A stretch of 64,000 nt of DNA, taken from Marinobacter xestospongiae. Lineage in GTDB: Bacteria; Pseudomonadota; Gammaproteobacteria; Pseudomonadales; Oleiphilaceae. The position numbers and the translations under genes are program-made. Within the stretch, counting starts at the first letter, position 1. Every line of letters starts with the position of its first letter. The stretch lies in assembly GCF_023156385.1 (NCBI RefSeq), contig NZ_JAKZAK010000001.1:62001-126000 (forward strand), given 5' to 3'. Below, in pieces: positions 35,324-47,132 of the stretch. The notes below the pieces were generated by a model that was not told the origin of the DNA, did not search any database, and was given only the letters and a program-made list of their open reading frames with translations.

Positions 35324-38300
35324 ATGTCACGTCGCCAACCTCATTCCCTGCATCGCCGCCTGGCACTGGTGGTGAGCCTGCTGGTGTGGGGCGGCCTGGT
35401 ACCAGTGGCGCCGGTCTCAGCCCAGCAGGTGAATGACGAGACTGTGCTGCGGATTGAAAACGAGCTGCTGCTGGATGTCCGTCTGGACGGCGCGCCGCTG
35501 GGGGCGGCCATCCTGGGTTACCACCGGGGTGATGAGGTGTTGCTGGCGCTGTCTGAGCTGATGGACGTGCTGCAGTTTCCGGTCAATGTCGACGCCGATG
35601 CCGGCCGTGCCGGTGGCTGGTTCGTTGAAGAGGCCCGCAGCTTCTCACTGAACCGGGCGACCGGTGAGGTCAATGCCGGTGATCGCAACTTCAGCCTGGC
35701 GGACGCCGAGGCCATTCCCTTCCAGGGCGATCTGTATGTGCCCACCAGCAGCCTGGAACGCTGGTTTCCGATTACCCTGGCGCCACAGATCCGTCAGCTG
35801 TCCCTGGATGTCAGTACCCGGGAGACCATTCCCCTGCAGGAGCGGATGGCCCGATCCAGTACCCGCCGGGTCGGTGGCGTCGGTGGCCTGAGCCGGGAAG
35901 CCCAACTGCCATTCCAGCCCACGCCCTATCGGTTCCTGGGGCCTCATGCCACCGACATTCGCCTTAACCTCAGTAGCGTCCTTGAGGACGAGGACGACAC
36001 CAGTACCAGCCTGGGGGGCAATTATTCCATCCTCTCCCGCGGGGATCTGCTGTGGATGACTTCCACCATTGCCGTCAGTGGCAACAAGGATGATGACGTC
36101 AGCGATGGCCGCTTCCAGCTTGAACGATCCGACCTGGATGGCCCGCTTGCGCTGGAGCACGTGGAAGTGGGGGATGTCGATGTGGGCAATGCCCGGGGGC
36201 TGTTGATCCGTGGTGGTGGCGCCCAGGAGGGGATGAGTGGACTGTTTGCGGACGAACAGGTCGACCTGCGGGGCGATATCCCGCCGGACTGGGAGGTGGA
36301 GCTTTACCGCAATGGCGTGCTGATCGATTTCCAGGTGGTCGGCGGTGACGCCCAGTACGAGTTTCTCAATGTGCCCCTGGAGTTCGGTGAAAACCGGTTC
36401 GAGTTTGTCTTCTACGGTCCCTTTGGTGAGAACCGGCGGGAGGAGCAGGTGTTTTACGCCGGTCGCAGTGGTCTTGAGCTGGGTGACGTCAGCTACGAGC
36501 TGGCTGCGGTCCAGGATGGTCGCACGGTCTTCGATGTGCGTTCGCCAAGTGCCCGTGGCGATGTGGACAGTGCCCGCTACCTTGGCGATGTCAATATTGG
36601 CCTGGCGAGTAACGCGGTGGCCACTCTGGGGGTCGACAGCTTTGTGGTGGACGATGAGCGTCACGAAGACTACAGCGCCGGCCTCAGTATCAACTTCGCC
36701 ACCCTGCAGACCAGCCTCGGTTATCAGGATCGGGCCCTGGAGCAGGATGAAGCCACCGGCCTGCTGCGTGGTCGTATGGGAAGCCAGGCCACCGGCTCGC
36801 TAAGATACACCCATTACCTCAAGGGCGACCTGGACGCCGATCAGTTGCCGTCAGATCGCCAACGCTGGAGTGCGACCGGCAGTCTGGCAACCCGGGCGGC
36901 GTCCCTGCCGATCAACCTGGACGCCTTCCATCTGGAGCGTCAGCGCAGCAGTGCCTCGGCGGCGTCGATTGGCACCACCCACAGCACCGAAACCGGCTGG
37001 CGCCTGTCCAAGTCGTTTTTCTACGAGCGCGAGGAGCTGATTGGTGACACCGACCAGCGCACCGGTGGTGCCTTCAACGTCTCCACCAGTCTGCGGCCGT
37101 GGCGATTCCGCGCGGGCGTTGGCTACAACCTGTCACCGGATACCGAGATCAGCACGGTTAATTCTTCGGCCACGCTGCGGGTGGACTCCCGCATGACGAT
37201 GAACCTGGACATCACCCACAGCGCACTCACCGATTACACCACCTACCGGACCGGCTTCAACTGGCTGCTGGATGTTGTCCAGATCAGCCCTCAGATCGTC
37301 TATGACAGCAACGAGCGCTGGACCGGCCTGGTAAGCGTGTCCACCAGCATCAACCCCCGCCCGGGTCACGCCTGGCCTGAGTTCAGCCGGCTGTCCCAGA
37401 CCGGCTACGGTGCGGCCTACGCCCGAGCCTTCCTGGATGCCAACGGCAACGGCGTTCTGGACCCGGGTGAGGCGCCGTTGCAGGGCGCTCAGATTGACGC
37501 GGTGCAGGCCTGGCAGACCGCGCAGACCGATGCCGAGGGCCGCGCCTATCTGCACCGGCTGCGGCCGGACCGGCTGACCGACATTGCCATGGTTTCATCC
37601 TCCCTGGCGGACATCGAACTCAATCCGTCGACCCCGGGGGTGTCGATTGAGCCTCGTCCCGGTAGCTGGAGTCAGGTGGATTTTCCCGTCATACGTACGC
37701 TTGAGCTGGAAGGGCATGTCTACGGCCAGGGCGGTAAGGACGACCGCATTCCGCTGGAACGGGTGGTGGTGCAGTTGCTGGATGCCGAGGGCCAGGTACG
37801 GGCCAGTCAGCGCACTGCCTTCGACGGTTTCTTTCTGTTTGCGGCGGTACCGCCCGGACAGTACCAGTTGCGGTTGGGGGATGCCTGGCGGGACCGGGTG
37901 GTTGAACGGCCCGGGCCGATCAACGCCCGTAGCAGTGGCGGGGTTCTGCGGGACCAGGACTTCCTGCTGGCCGCCGAGGGGCGTCAGCTGGTGGAGTTCG
38001 ACGAACTGGAACCGTCGACTCCGGCAGAACCGGAGTCGGTGCCCGAAGCCGAGGCGGGGCCGTCGCGGCCGTCGCCATCACCGGGGTTCGCTCCGCCGGT
38101 GGAAGATGTCGACGAGCCGGCGGTTCTGATGGACGTTCCCGTCACGGCCCCTGAGCCGGTGCGAATGGAGGCTGCTGGCGCTGGCGCCAGACCGGCCGGG
38201 AATTGGTTTGTGCAACTGGGTGCCTTTGGTGAGCGCGGCAATGCCGAGCGCTATTGGCGTCGCCTGAGTGAAGACGGAGTCTTGCCGGCGAGCGCCGAGG

Positions 38301-38437
38301 CCCGATATCAGGAGGCCGGCCGCCTGGTCCGCCTGCTGGCCGGCCCGGGACAGCCGGAATCCGCCGCAAGAGGCCTGTGTCAGCGTCTCAAGTCAGAAGG
38401 CGCTGATTGCCTGGTCCGGGAAATAACCGGGCAATGA
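35324..38437 (+). CDS. Usher-like outer-membrane protein with C-terminal SPOR domain
   Basis: About 1037 residues: signal peptide to about 45, an N-terminal domain with LRIENELLLDVRLDGAPLG, an usher-type beta barrel (about 200-690) with a plug-like inserted segment, a calcium-loop-like LDANGNGVLDPGEAPL (about 700) heading CarboxypepD_reg/SdrD-B-like modules, a Pro/Glu-rich linker (about 905-955) and a final SPOR domain (about 958-1035, NWFVQLGAFGERGNAERYWRRL). SPOR domains bind denuded peptidoglycan glycan strands. Ushers do not normally carry one. ATG 35324 has CGGAGA upstream. The length exceeds the usual 800-870. Confidence 0.8.
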   Translation: MSRRQPHSLHRRLALVVSLLVWGGLVPVAPVSAQQVNDETVLRIENELLLDVRLDGAPLGAAILGYHRGDEVLLALSELMDVLQFPVNVDADAGRAGGWFVEEARSFSLNRATGEVNAGDRNFSLADAEAIPFQGDLYVPTSSLERWFPITLAPQIRQLSLDVSTRETIPLQERMARSSTRRVGGVGGLSREAQLPFQPTPYRFLGPHATDIRLNLSSVLEDEDDTSTSLGGNYSILSRGDLLWMTSTIAVSGNKDDDVSDGRFQLERSDLDGPLALEHVEVGDVDVGNARGLLIRGGGAQEGMSGLFADEQVDLRGDIPPDWEVELYRNGVLIDFQVVGGDAQYEFLNVPLEFGENRFEFVFYGPFGENRREEQVFYAGRSGLELGDVSYELAAVQDGRTVFDVRSPSARGDVDSARYLGDVNIGLASNAVATLGVDSFVVDDERHEDYSAGLSINFATLQTSLGYQDRALEQDEATGLLRGRMGSQATGSLRYTHYLKGDLDADQLPSDRQRWSATGSLATRAASLPINLDAFHLERQRSSASAASIGTTHSTETGWRLSKSFFYEREELIGDTDQRTGGAFNVSTSLRPWRFRAGVGYNLSPDTEISTVNSSATLRVDSRMTMNLDITHSALTDYTTYRTGFNWLLDVVQISPQIVYDSNERWTGLVSVSTSINPRPGHAWPEFSRLSQTGYGAAYARAFLDANGNGVLDPGEAPLQGAQIDAVQAWQTAQTDAEGRAYLHRLRPDRLTDIAMVSSSLADIELNPSTPGVSIEPRPGSWSQVDFPVIRTLELEGHVYGQGGKDDRIPLERVVVQLLDAEGQVRASQRTAFDGFFLFAAVPPGQYQLRLGDAWRDRVVERPGPINARSSGGVLRDQDFLLAAEGRQLVEFDELEPSTPAEPESVPEAEAGPSRPSPSPGFAPPVEDVDEPAVLMDVPVTAPEPVRMEAAGAGARPAGNWFVQLGAFGERGNAERYWRRLSEDGVLPASAEARYQEAGRLVRLLAGPGQPESAARGLCQRLKSEGADCLVREITGQ

Positions 38438-38567
38438 CCGAGCCGCGCGGCGGCGTTGTACTGCCAGGCAGTGGCAACCGCTTGCCGCCAGCAAACGGCA
38501 AAGTGGCGGAGGTGGATCGCACCGGGGCCGCTAACAGCGGCCGATTGTCCCGATTGGCGCGATTCTT

Positions 38568-38670
38568 GTTTCTGATCACTGCAGCTTCAGAACACTGTAG
38601 TTTCAAATGACGCAGTTTCGAATGACTTGAGCTTCGGATGACTTTGGTTTCAGATCACGAGCGTTTCAAC
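38568..38670 (+). repeat. Seven tandem 16-bp degenerate repeats
   Basis: Units of consensus GYTTCNRAYSAC plus a 3-4-base spacer start at 38568, 38584, 38600, 38615, 38631, 38647 and 38663 (the last one truncated). The array fills the 3' half of the gap between the usher-like gene and the FlgT-like gene and ends 15 bases before the latter. A regulator-binding array or a phase-variable spacer is possible. Confidence 0.8.
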
Positions 38671-38685
38671 GCTATGGAGACAGCA

Positions 38686-40317
38686 ATGCGGATTCGACAG
38701 GTCAGTCAGGCCCGGTTCCGGCGGACCACGGCGGTTATCGGTGCGATGGCCCTGGCGCTGGCGCCGGTCAGTCTCCAGGCCGAAGAGCAGGACCAGGACA
38801 TGCTGACCGAGCAAACCGAGGACTTTCTGGCCGATCGCAGCAGTGTTGGCGCCCTGGTGGGCGGCATCCTCGCCGGTGCCGCCTTTGCCAATCCGTTTGC
38901 GCCCCTGGGGGGCACCATTCTGGGCTTCTTTGTGGGCAAGAGCACCGATTACTCCGAGGACGAAAGCGAGGCCAGAAGCGTGGCCCAGCGCCGTGGCTTT
39001 GCCCCCTCCGGCAGCGATGGCCAGCCGGTGGCGGCGCTGGGGCTCAGTGGTGGCGAAGCCGGGACGGGAGAAGCCCTGTCGCTGTCTGAGTCGATGCCGA
39101 CCGTGGCACCGGTGTCGGCGGAACCGTCCTCACAACCTGCCGATGGCCGCCTTGCCAGTCTGGAGCGGGGGACGATGATATCGACCGAATCGGCGTCTGC
39201 GGCCTCAACGCCTCGCCATACTCCGGAGCAGGATGACGTTGCCGATATTACCGTCACCGCGGCGCCGGCCGGCTTACCCATGCAACGTACCCGACAGGGA
39301 GCGGGCGCGGCGAGCGGCGCCGATGCGGCTGACACCTACGAGCCGATTCACCCCATCATCACTGAAGATGTTGGCGGGACCCAGGAAAAGCTCGATGAAC
39401 TGGCGGCGATTATCCGAGCTGAACAGGGGCGGCCGGAGTTCGTGCCTCACGAACGCTGCCCCAGCAACCGCGCGCCCGGCTATCGCAAGAAGATCGCTGT
39501 CGCCGGTTTTGCTGTCGAAACCCCGGAGCAGGGTGTGCTGGGTGGTTTTGAACAGCCCGGCCAGCGGGTTTCCGAGCTGCTCTACCAGCGCTTCCAGCAG
39601 GCTCATCAGGTGCAACCCTACGCTGCGCCACAGCAATTGATGTACGCCAGCCTGGAGCAAACACCTCACTGGACCGAGTTCGACAACCGGCTGCGGGATT
39701 ACTCCGCCGTCAGCCGCCAGATGGGCGTGCAGTTCGTGGTCTCAGGGGTGATCCGCAACCTCGGCGTGCGCAATGGCGAGGCCTGGGATACCTCGGTCTA
39801 TTCCGGCCTGCAGCGGCGCTGGAGCGGGGCGGATACTACCCGTGACTTTGTGGTGGATGTGGTGGTTCACGACGGTTACACCGGCCGGGTGGTGATCGAG
39901 AAACGCTACGCCGCCTCCGGCCGCTGGGATCTGCCGCGCACCGAACGGGCGGGCTTTGGCTCGGCGCGGTTCATGAGTACCGGTTATGGCGTGGCGGTGG
40001 ACAACCTGTTGGCGGACATCAGCGATGACATCACCGACAAGATCGCCTGTCAGCCGATGCTGGTGCCGATTCTGGAGGTTAAGGGCAGAGATCTGCTGCT
40101 GGACATCGGCACCAAGTCCGGGCTGCTACCCGGGGCGCGAATGGAGCTGGTACGCAGCGAGACCTCGCTGATGCGGCCGGATGCGCCGCCCCAGTTGTGG
40201 GAAACCGGGGTGGAGCTGCACATCCACAGTCTCAGCCTGGACACCAGCCGGGCGTGGATGCCCCAGACCGGGGGCGAACTCAATATTCAGCAGGGGGATT
40301 ACGCCGTCATCTACTGA
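38686..40317 (+). CDS. FlgT-like periplasmic protein with glycine-zipper segment
   Basis: A 543-residue exported protein: signal peptide (ending SLQAEEQ), a glycine-zipper membrane-like segment VGALVGGILAGAAF (about 53-85), a long Ser/Ala/Pro/Glu-rich linker (about 100-245) and, from about 267, domains resembling the middle and C-terminal parts of the flagellar protein FlgT (RKKIAVAGFAV; QFVVSGVIRNLGV; VDVVVHDGYTGRV; then LEVKGRDLLLDIGTKSGLLPG). FlgT forms a ring on the Vibrio flagellar basal body. No flagellar genes are nearby, so I infer a basal or ring role in the surface-fibre system. ATG 38686 follows GGAGA. Confidence 0.7.
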   Translation: MRIRQVSQARFRRTTAVIGAMALALAPVSLQAEEQDQDMLTEQTEDFLADRSSVGALVGGILAGAAFANPFAPLGGTILGFFVGKSTDYSEDESEARSVAQRRGFAPSGSDGQPVAALGLSGGEAGTGEALSLSESMPTVAPVSAEPSSQPADGRLASLERGTMISTESASAASTPRHTPEQDDVADITVTAAPAGLPMQRTRQGAGAASGADAADTYEPIHPIITEDVGGTQEKLDELAAIIRAEQGRPEFVPHERCPSNRAPGYRKKIAVAGFAVETPEQGVLGGFEQPGQRVSELLYQRFQQAHQVQPYAAPQQLMYASLEQTPHWTEFDNRLRDYSAVSRQMGVQFVVSGVIRNLGVRNGEAWDTSVYSGLQRRWSGADTTRDFVVDVVVHDGYTGRVVIEKRYAASGRWDLPRTERAGFGSARFMSTGYGVAVDNLLADISDDITDKIACQPMLVPILEVKGRDLLLDIGTKSGLLPGARMELVRSETSLMRPDAPPQLWETGVELHIHSLSLDTSRAWMPQTGGELNIQQGDYAVIY

Positions 40318-40338
40318 CGGCGCATAGCGGGTGGTCGC

Positions 40339-40797
40339 TCAGGCGGCCTCGCGGGCGGCAATGTCGCGGATTTTTCCCACCATGGCCCGCAGGCCGTTGC
40401 CACGGGTCGGCGAGATGTGGCGGAACAGGTCGAGGCGCTCGAACAGCTCGTCAATGTCGGTGCTCAACAACTCGCGGGGCGCCTTGCCATTCAGGGCCAC
40501 CAGAATGATGGCGGCGAGGCCGCGCACAATCATGGCGTCGGAGTCGATCAGCAGGTAGAGCTTGCCGTCGTCCTCGTCCAGGTGGTGAATCAGCCACACC
40601 TGGCTCTGGCAGCCATGAACGTAGTTTTCTTCCACCCGCTCATCGTCCGGAAAGGCTGGTAACTGCTTGCCGAGATCGATGATGTAGGCGTAACGCTCTT
40701 CCCAGTCATCGAGGAACTCAAAGGCGTCGAGCACGTCTTCCAGGTTGACGTCCTTGCCCAGCGGGTTGTCACGGAACTGTTGTTCGGTGGCGGTCAT
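40339..40797 (-). CDS. sufE: Sulfur acceptor protein SufE
   Basis: A 152-residue SufE that takes persulfide sulfur from the desulfurase SufS on a conserved cysteine (ENYVHGCQSQVWLIH, residue about 66) and passes it to the SufBCD scaffold. The typical FEFLDDWEERYAYIIDLGKQLP start region is present. The gene ends the minus-strand suf operon, directly abutting the sufT stop. It is convergent with the FlgT-like gene. Confidence 0.95.
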   Translation of the reverse strand: MTATEQQFRDNPLGKDVNLEDVLDAFEFLDDWEERYAYIIDLGKQLPAFPDDERVEENYVHGCQSQVWLIHHLDEDDGKLYLLIDSDAMIVRGLAAIILVALNGKAPRELLSTDIDELFERLDLFRHISPTRGNGLRAMVGKIRDIAAREAA

Positions 40798-41352
40798 TTA
40801 CAGCATCCCCAGTTCAAGTTTGGCCTCATCACTCAGCATATCGTTGTTCCAGGGCGGGTCAAAGGTCAGCTCGACCGTGACCCTGTCCACGTTGGGGACA
40901 TGCTCGACTTTGCGCTGGACGTCATCGGTGATCACCGGGCCCATGCCACAGCCGGCGGCGGTGAGGGTCATCTTGATGTGGACCTGGTTGCCCTCCGGGT
41001 CGCCGTTGAGAGCGCCGTTGATCACGTTGCATTCGTAGATCAGTCCCAGCTCCACCACGTTGACCGGAATCTCCGGGTCGTAGCAGTTGCGCAGCGCTTC
41101 CCAGACCTGATTCTCGTTGACGCTGCCGTCTTCCGGCGTCTCGTAGCTGCTCTCCAGCGGCTTCTTGCCCAGGGCATCGGCGTCGTGGCCCTCGATCCGG
41201 GCGAGGTTACCGTTGACGGCCACCGTGAAAGACCCACCCAGTGACTGGGTAATGGTGACGAAGGTGTCGGCGGGCACCATGATCTCGGTACCGGCGGGAA
41301 CCAGGCGGGCTTCCACCTCGCGTTTGGTCAGAACCACTTCCCGTTCTTGCAT
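40798..41352 (-). CDS. sufT: Iron-sulfur cluster maturation protein SufT
   Basis: A 184-residue SufT: a beta-rich N-terminal extension (EVVLTKREVEARLVPAGTEIMVPADTFVTI) and a C-terminal MIP18/DUF59 domain (WEALRNCYDPEIPVNVVELGLIY; MTLTAAGCGMGPVI; VELTFDPPWNNDML). It helps insert clusters into target proteins when demand is high. I start at ATG 41352; a longer frame to 41427 would run into sufA sequence. It sits between sufA and sufE. Confidence 0.93.
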   Translation of the reverse strand: MQEREVVLTKREVEARLVPAGTEIMVPADTFVTITQSLGGSFTVAVNGNLARIEGHDADALGKKPLESSYETPEDGSVNENQVWEALRNCYDPEIPVNVVELGLIYECNVINGALNGDPEGNQVHIKMTLTAAGCGMGPVITDDVQRKVEHVPNVDRVTVELTFDPPWNNDMLSDEAKLELGML

Positions 41353-41393
41353 GCGCTCAATGACCTCGTGACTGCGGGACTGGGCCTTGCGGC

Positions 41394-41747
41394 TCAGGCC
41401 ACGGTGAAACTTTCGCCGCACCCGCACTCCGCCGTGGCGTTGGGGTTGCGGAACTGGAACATGGAATTGACACCCTGGGTGATGAAGTCGATCTCGGTGC
41501 CATTCACCATCGGCAGGTGCTCGTGCTTGACGTAGATGTCGATGCCATCCACCGAAAACACGTCGTCATCGTCCGCCGGTGTTTCCACCCACTGGGTTTC
41601 ATACTTGAAGCCGGAGCAGCCACTCTTTCTGATGGCCAGGCGAATGCCCTTGGCGTCCGGTTTGCGCTCCAGTTGTTTGCGGACATGGGACACCGCGCTG
41701 GGTGTCATGGTGACCCCCATGGTGGGGGTGAAGGTTTCTGCGGTCAT
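41394..41747 (-). CDS. sufA: A-type iron-sulfur carrier protein
   Basis: A 117-residue A-type carrier with the three conserved cysteines: SGCSGFKY and the C-terminal ECGCGES. It starts MTAETFTPTMGVTMTPSAVSHVRKQL, typical of SufA/IscA. It accepts clusters from SufBCD and hands them to apoproteins. Its place between sufS and sufT supports sufA over erpA or iscA. Confidence 0.92.
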   Translation of the reverse strand: MTAETFTPTMGVTMTPSAVSHVRKQLERKPDAKGIRLAIRKSGCSGFKYETQWVETPADDDDVFSVDGIDIYVKHEHLPMVNGTEIDFITQGVNSMFQFRNPNATAECGCGESFTVA

Positions 41748-41762
41748 GGAACCACCCTTGAA

Positions 41763-43028
<1,266 letters not shown>

Positions 43029-43031
43029 ACC

Positions 43032-44318
43032 TCAGGCCTCCTCGAATGTCTGATCGATGAAGTGGTTGAGCCGCGCCTGGGCGGTTTCCCTTACTGCTTC
43101 GACCGGGATCTGTTCGATCAATTCATTGATGAACGCCATTGTGAGCAGGGTACGGGCATTACGCCGGTCGATACCGCGGGAAACCAGATAGAAAATCGAC
43201 TCTTCATTGAGCTGGCCAACGGTGGCGCCGTGGGCGCACTTGACGTCGTCGGCGTAGATCTCCAGCTCGGGTTTGGTGTCGATCTCCGCGCCGGTGGAGA
43301 GCAGCAGGTTCTTGTTGCTCATGTTGGCGTTAGACTTCTGGGCATCCTGATGGATGTGGATACGGCCATTGAACACCGCGTGGGACTGGCCGGCGGCGAT
43401 GTTGCGGTAGGTCTCTTCACTGTCGCAATGGGGCGCAACGTGCTCGATCACCGTGTGGTTGTCGTAATGCTGCCTGCCCTGGGTAACCACCACGCCGTTC
43501 AGGCGGCAGTTGGCGCCGGATTCTTCCAGTCGAACCTGCAGGTCGTGGCGACGCATGGGGCCACCAAAGCCGACGCAGTGGCTGTCGAAACGGGAGTGAG
43601 CGGCCTGTCGTACACCGGTGGCGCCGACATGCTGGACATTCTCGCCTTCAGCGGATAGTCGCACGCTGGTGATCTGGGCGCCCTCGGCCAGCACGAACTC
43701 GCTGACGGCGTTGACCATCACCGGCTCGGCGCCGTTGGCGATGTATTCCTCCACCAAGGTGGCCTGGCTGTGGCGGCCGGCGTCGACGTAGATCCGCGGG
43801 TAGGCGGAGCCGCTGACGTGGGCGTCGGTTTCGCTGATGATGAACAGCGGGTGCTCCAGCACGGCGTCTGGAGCCAGCCGGATCAGCAGGCCATCTTCGA
43901 AACGGGCGGAGTTGAGCCGGGCCAGTTGCACGGCGTTGGCATCTAGGGTGTTATCCAGGCGTTCCGCCAGTTCCCGGGCTTCGTCATCCGTCAGGTCGGC
44001 AAAGCGTTTGATGGTGACGCCGTTGGTGTCGGGAAAGTCGCTGGCTTCCGGTACCATCACGCCGTTGCGGAACACCACGTGGTGACCCGGAGCCGCGAGG
44101 GCGGTGCCGTGCTTGCCAGTGGTTGGCAGGCTGGTGGCCAGCTCGTCAGACAGCTTGAGGTAGCGGCTGGAGTACTTCCAGTTTTCCGTCTTGCGGGTCG
44201 GCAGCGGCATATCGGCCAGTGCCGCGCCCCGCTGCTGGCGCAGCTCAAGCAGCGGCGCCGGCAGAAAGTCTCCAGCGGGCTTGAGGAAAGCGCTGGAAAG
44301 CGTCGGTGCGGGTTTCAT
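43032..44318 (-). CDS. sufD: Fe-S scaffold subunit SufD
   Basis: A 428-residue beta-helix protein that pairs with SufB in the SufBC2D scaffold. The C-terminal core KCAHGATVGQLNEESIFYLVSRG-type region (DVKCAHGATVGQLNEE) carries the conserved Cys and His, with the helix RNARTLLTMAFINELI after it. The N-terminal helical domain LRQQRGAALADMPLPTRKTENWKYS is typical. It lies between sufC (14 bp) and sufS (3 bp). Confidence 0.95.
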   Translation of the reverse strand: MKPAPTLSSAFLKPAGDFLPAPLLELRQQRGAALADMPLPTRKTENWKYSSRYLKLSDELATSLPTTGKHGTALAAPGHHVVFRNGVMVPEASDFPDTNGVTIKRFADLTDDEARELAERLDNTLDANAVQLARLNSARFEDGLLIRLAPDAVLEHPLFIISETDAHVSGSAYPRIYVDAGRHSQATLVEEYIANGAEPVMVNAVSEFVLAEGAQITSVRLSAEGENVQHVGATGVRQAAHSRFDSHCVGFGGPMRRHDLQVRLEESGANCRLNGVVVTQGRQHYDNHTVIEHVAPHCDSEETYRNIAAGQSHAVFNGRIHIHQDAQKSNANMSNKNLLLSTGAEIDTKPELEIYADDVKCAHGATVGQLNEESIFYLVSRGIDRRNARTLLTMAFINELIEQIPVEAVRETAQARLNHFIDQTFEEA

Positions 44319-44332
44319 TCCTGCGATCTCCT

Positions 44333-45103
44333 TCAGCTGGCTGGGGTGGCTTCGTCTGCGTCCTTGATGCCGAGCCAGCCGTAGCCGCGCTCTTCCAGCT
44401 CCAGGGCCAGCTCGCGACCGCCGGATTTGATGATTCTGCCGCCGGCGAGAACGTGTACGTGGTCCGGGACAATGTGGTTCAGCAGCCGCTGATAGTGGGT
44501 CACCATCAGAATGGCCCGGTCGTCTGAACGCAGGGCGTTGACGCCGTCAGACACCACCTTGAGGGCGTCAATGTCGAGGCCGGAGTCGGTTTCGTCGAGG
44601 ATCGCCAGTTGCGGTTGCAGCAGCAGCGCCTGCATGATCTCGTTACGCTTTTTCTCACCGCCGGAGAAGCCTTCGTTGACGCCGCGCTTGAGGAACGCCG
44701 GGTCCAGGTCCACCTGTTTGGAAACCTCTTTCGCCAGCTTCATGAATTCCGCCGCGTTCATCTCTTCCTCACCACGGTGCTTGCGCATGGCGTTGACCGC
44801 GGTGCGGAGGAACTGCAGGTTGCTGACGCCGGGAATCTCCACCGGGTACTGGAACGCCAGGAATATGCCTTCGCGGGCGCGCTCTTCGGTTTCCTGCTCC
44901 AGCAGGTTCTCGCCGTTGAGCAGTACTTCGCCGTCGGTGACCTCAAACGCTTCGTTGCCTGCCAGCACCTGGGACAGGGTACTCTTGCCGGAACCGTTGG
45001 GGCCCATGATGGCGTGAACTTCCCCGGCCTTGATCTCCAGGTTGATGCCTTTGAGGATCTCTTTGCCCTCAACGGAAGCGTGCAGGTTCTTGATGCTCAG
45101 CAT
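44333..45103 (-). CDS. sufC: Fe-S scaffold ATPase SufC
   Basis: A 256-residue ABC-type ATPase of the SufBC2D scaffold. Walker A GPNGSGKST, signature FSGGEKKRNEIMQ, Walker B LAILDETDSGLD and switch histidine MVTHYQRLL are all present; the ETDSGLD form with its extra aspartate is characteristic of SufC. ATP hydrolysis reshapes the SufB-SufD interface for cluster assembly. It follows sufB by 88 bp. Confidence 0.97.
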   Translation of the reverse strand: MLSIKNLHASVEGKEILKGINLEIKAGEVHAIMGPNGSGKSTLSQVLAGNEAFEVTDGEVLLNGENLLEQETEERAREGIFLAFQYPVEIPGVSNLQFLRTAVNAMRKHRGEEEMNAAEFMKLAKEVSKQVDLDPAFLKRGVNEGFSGGEKKRNEIMQALLLQPQLAILDETDSGLDIDALKVVSDGVNALRSDDRAILMVTHYQRLLNHIVPDHVHVLAGGRIIKSGGRELALELEERGYGWLGIKDADEATPAS

Positions 45104-45191
45104 GCGTCGGATTCTCTCTCGTTAATCTGTCTGAATTCTGTGTCCGTGGCCGCGCGCTTGCCCGGCCATCCTGATCGTTGCAGCCGGTGCC

Positions 45192-46640
<1,449 letters not shown>

Positions 46641-46871
46641 GATCGTCGCTCCGTATGCTTTTCTCATCAGGGGTCTGCGACCCGTGTACCAGGCGAGGCA
46701 TGGGCCTCACCAGCGGCTGTCATCTGTGTGCTTGCTGTCGGGGTCGCGTCGCCAGGTGCCTGGTCAGTGTCGCCCCGCAGTCGGTTATTGATTGGCGAAG
46801 TCCCTGTCGCGAATTGCGCAAGCCTGTCTGGCCATTGAAAAAAAGAGGGTTTTCCAGGCTTCTGGCGAGTG

Positions 46872-46904
46872 ATTGTACAATATCAGACCAAAATAGTCAG
46901 GTAT
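46872..46904 (-). promoter_or_regulatory. suf promoter with IscR type-1 operator
   Basis: On the minus strand a CTGACT -35 and TACAAT -10 (46872-46877) are 17 bp apart. The 25-mer at 46880-46904 reads ATACCTGACT, a central ATTTT, then GGTCTGATAT, nearly matching the type-1 IscR consensus, and covers the -35. Holo-IscR would repress here when clusters are plentiful. No iscR gene is in the operon. The rest of the 490-bp gap (46641-47132) holds no gene that I can see. Confidence 0.8.
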
Positions 46905-47132
46905 TATTGTTCAGCGGATGGTCGGAGCTGCTGGGGCGGTTTGGTGGGCGGTCAGGCAGTGCGGCACGCCGGGCCCCTGGCGCGACACCCGCGGCCATCA
47001 AAAATGAGTGTGCAGATTATACAGGAATCCGGGGGGCTGGCACCAAGGCTCCTTGTCTCGCCAGAAAAGCTGAGCCAGAAGAGCCGAGCCGCAACACGCC
47101 GCCGATGAGTGGGGGAGTGGTCGACAGATTGA

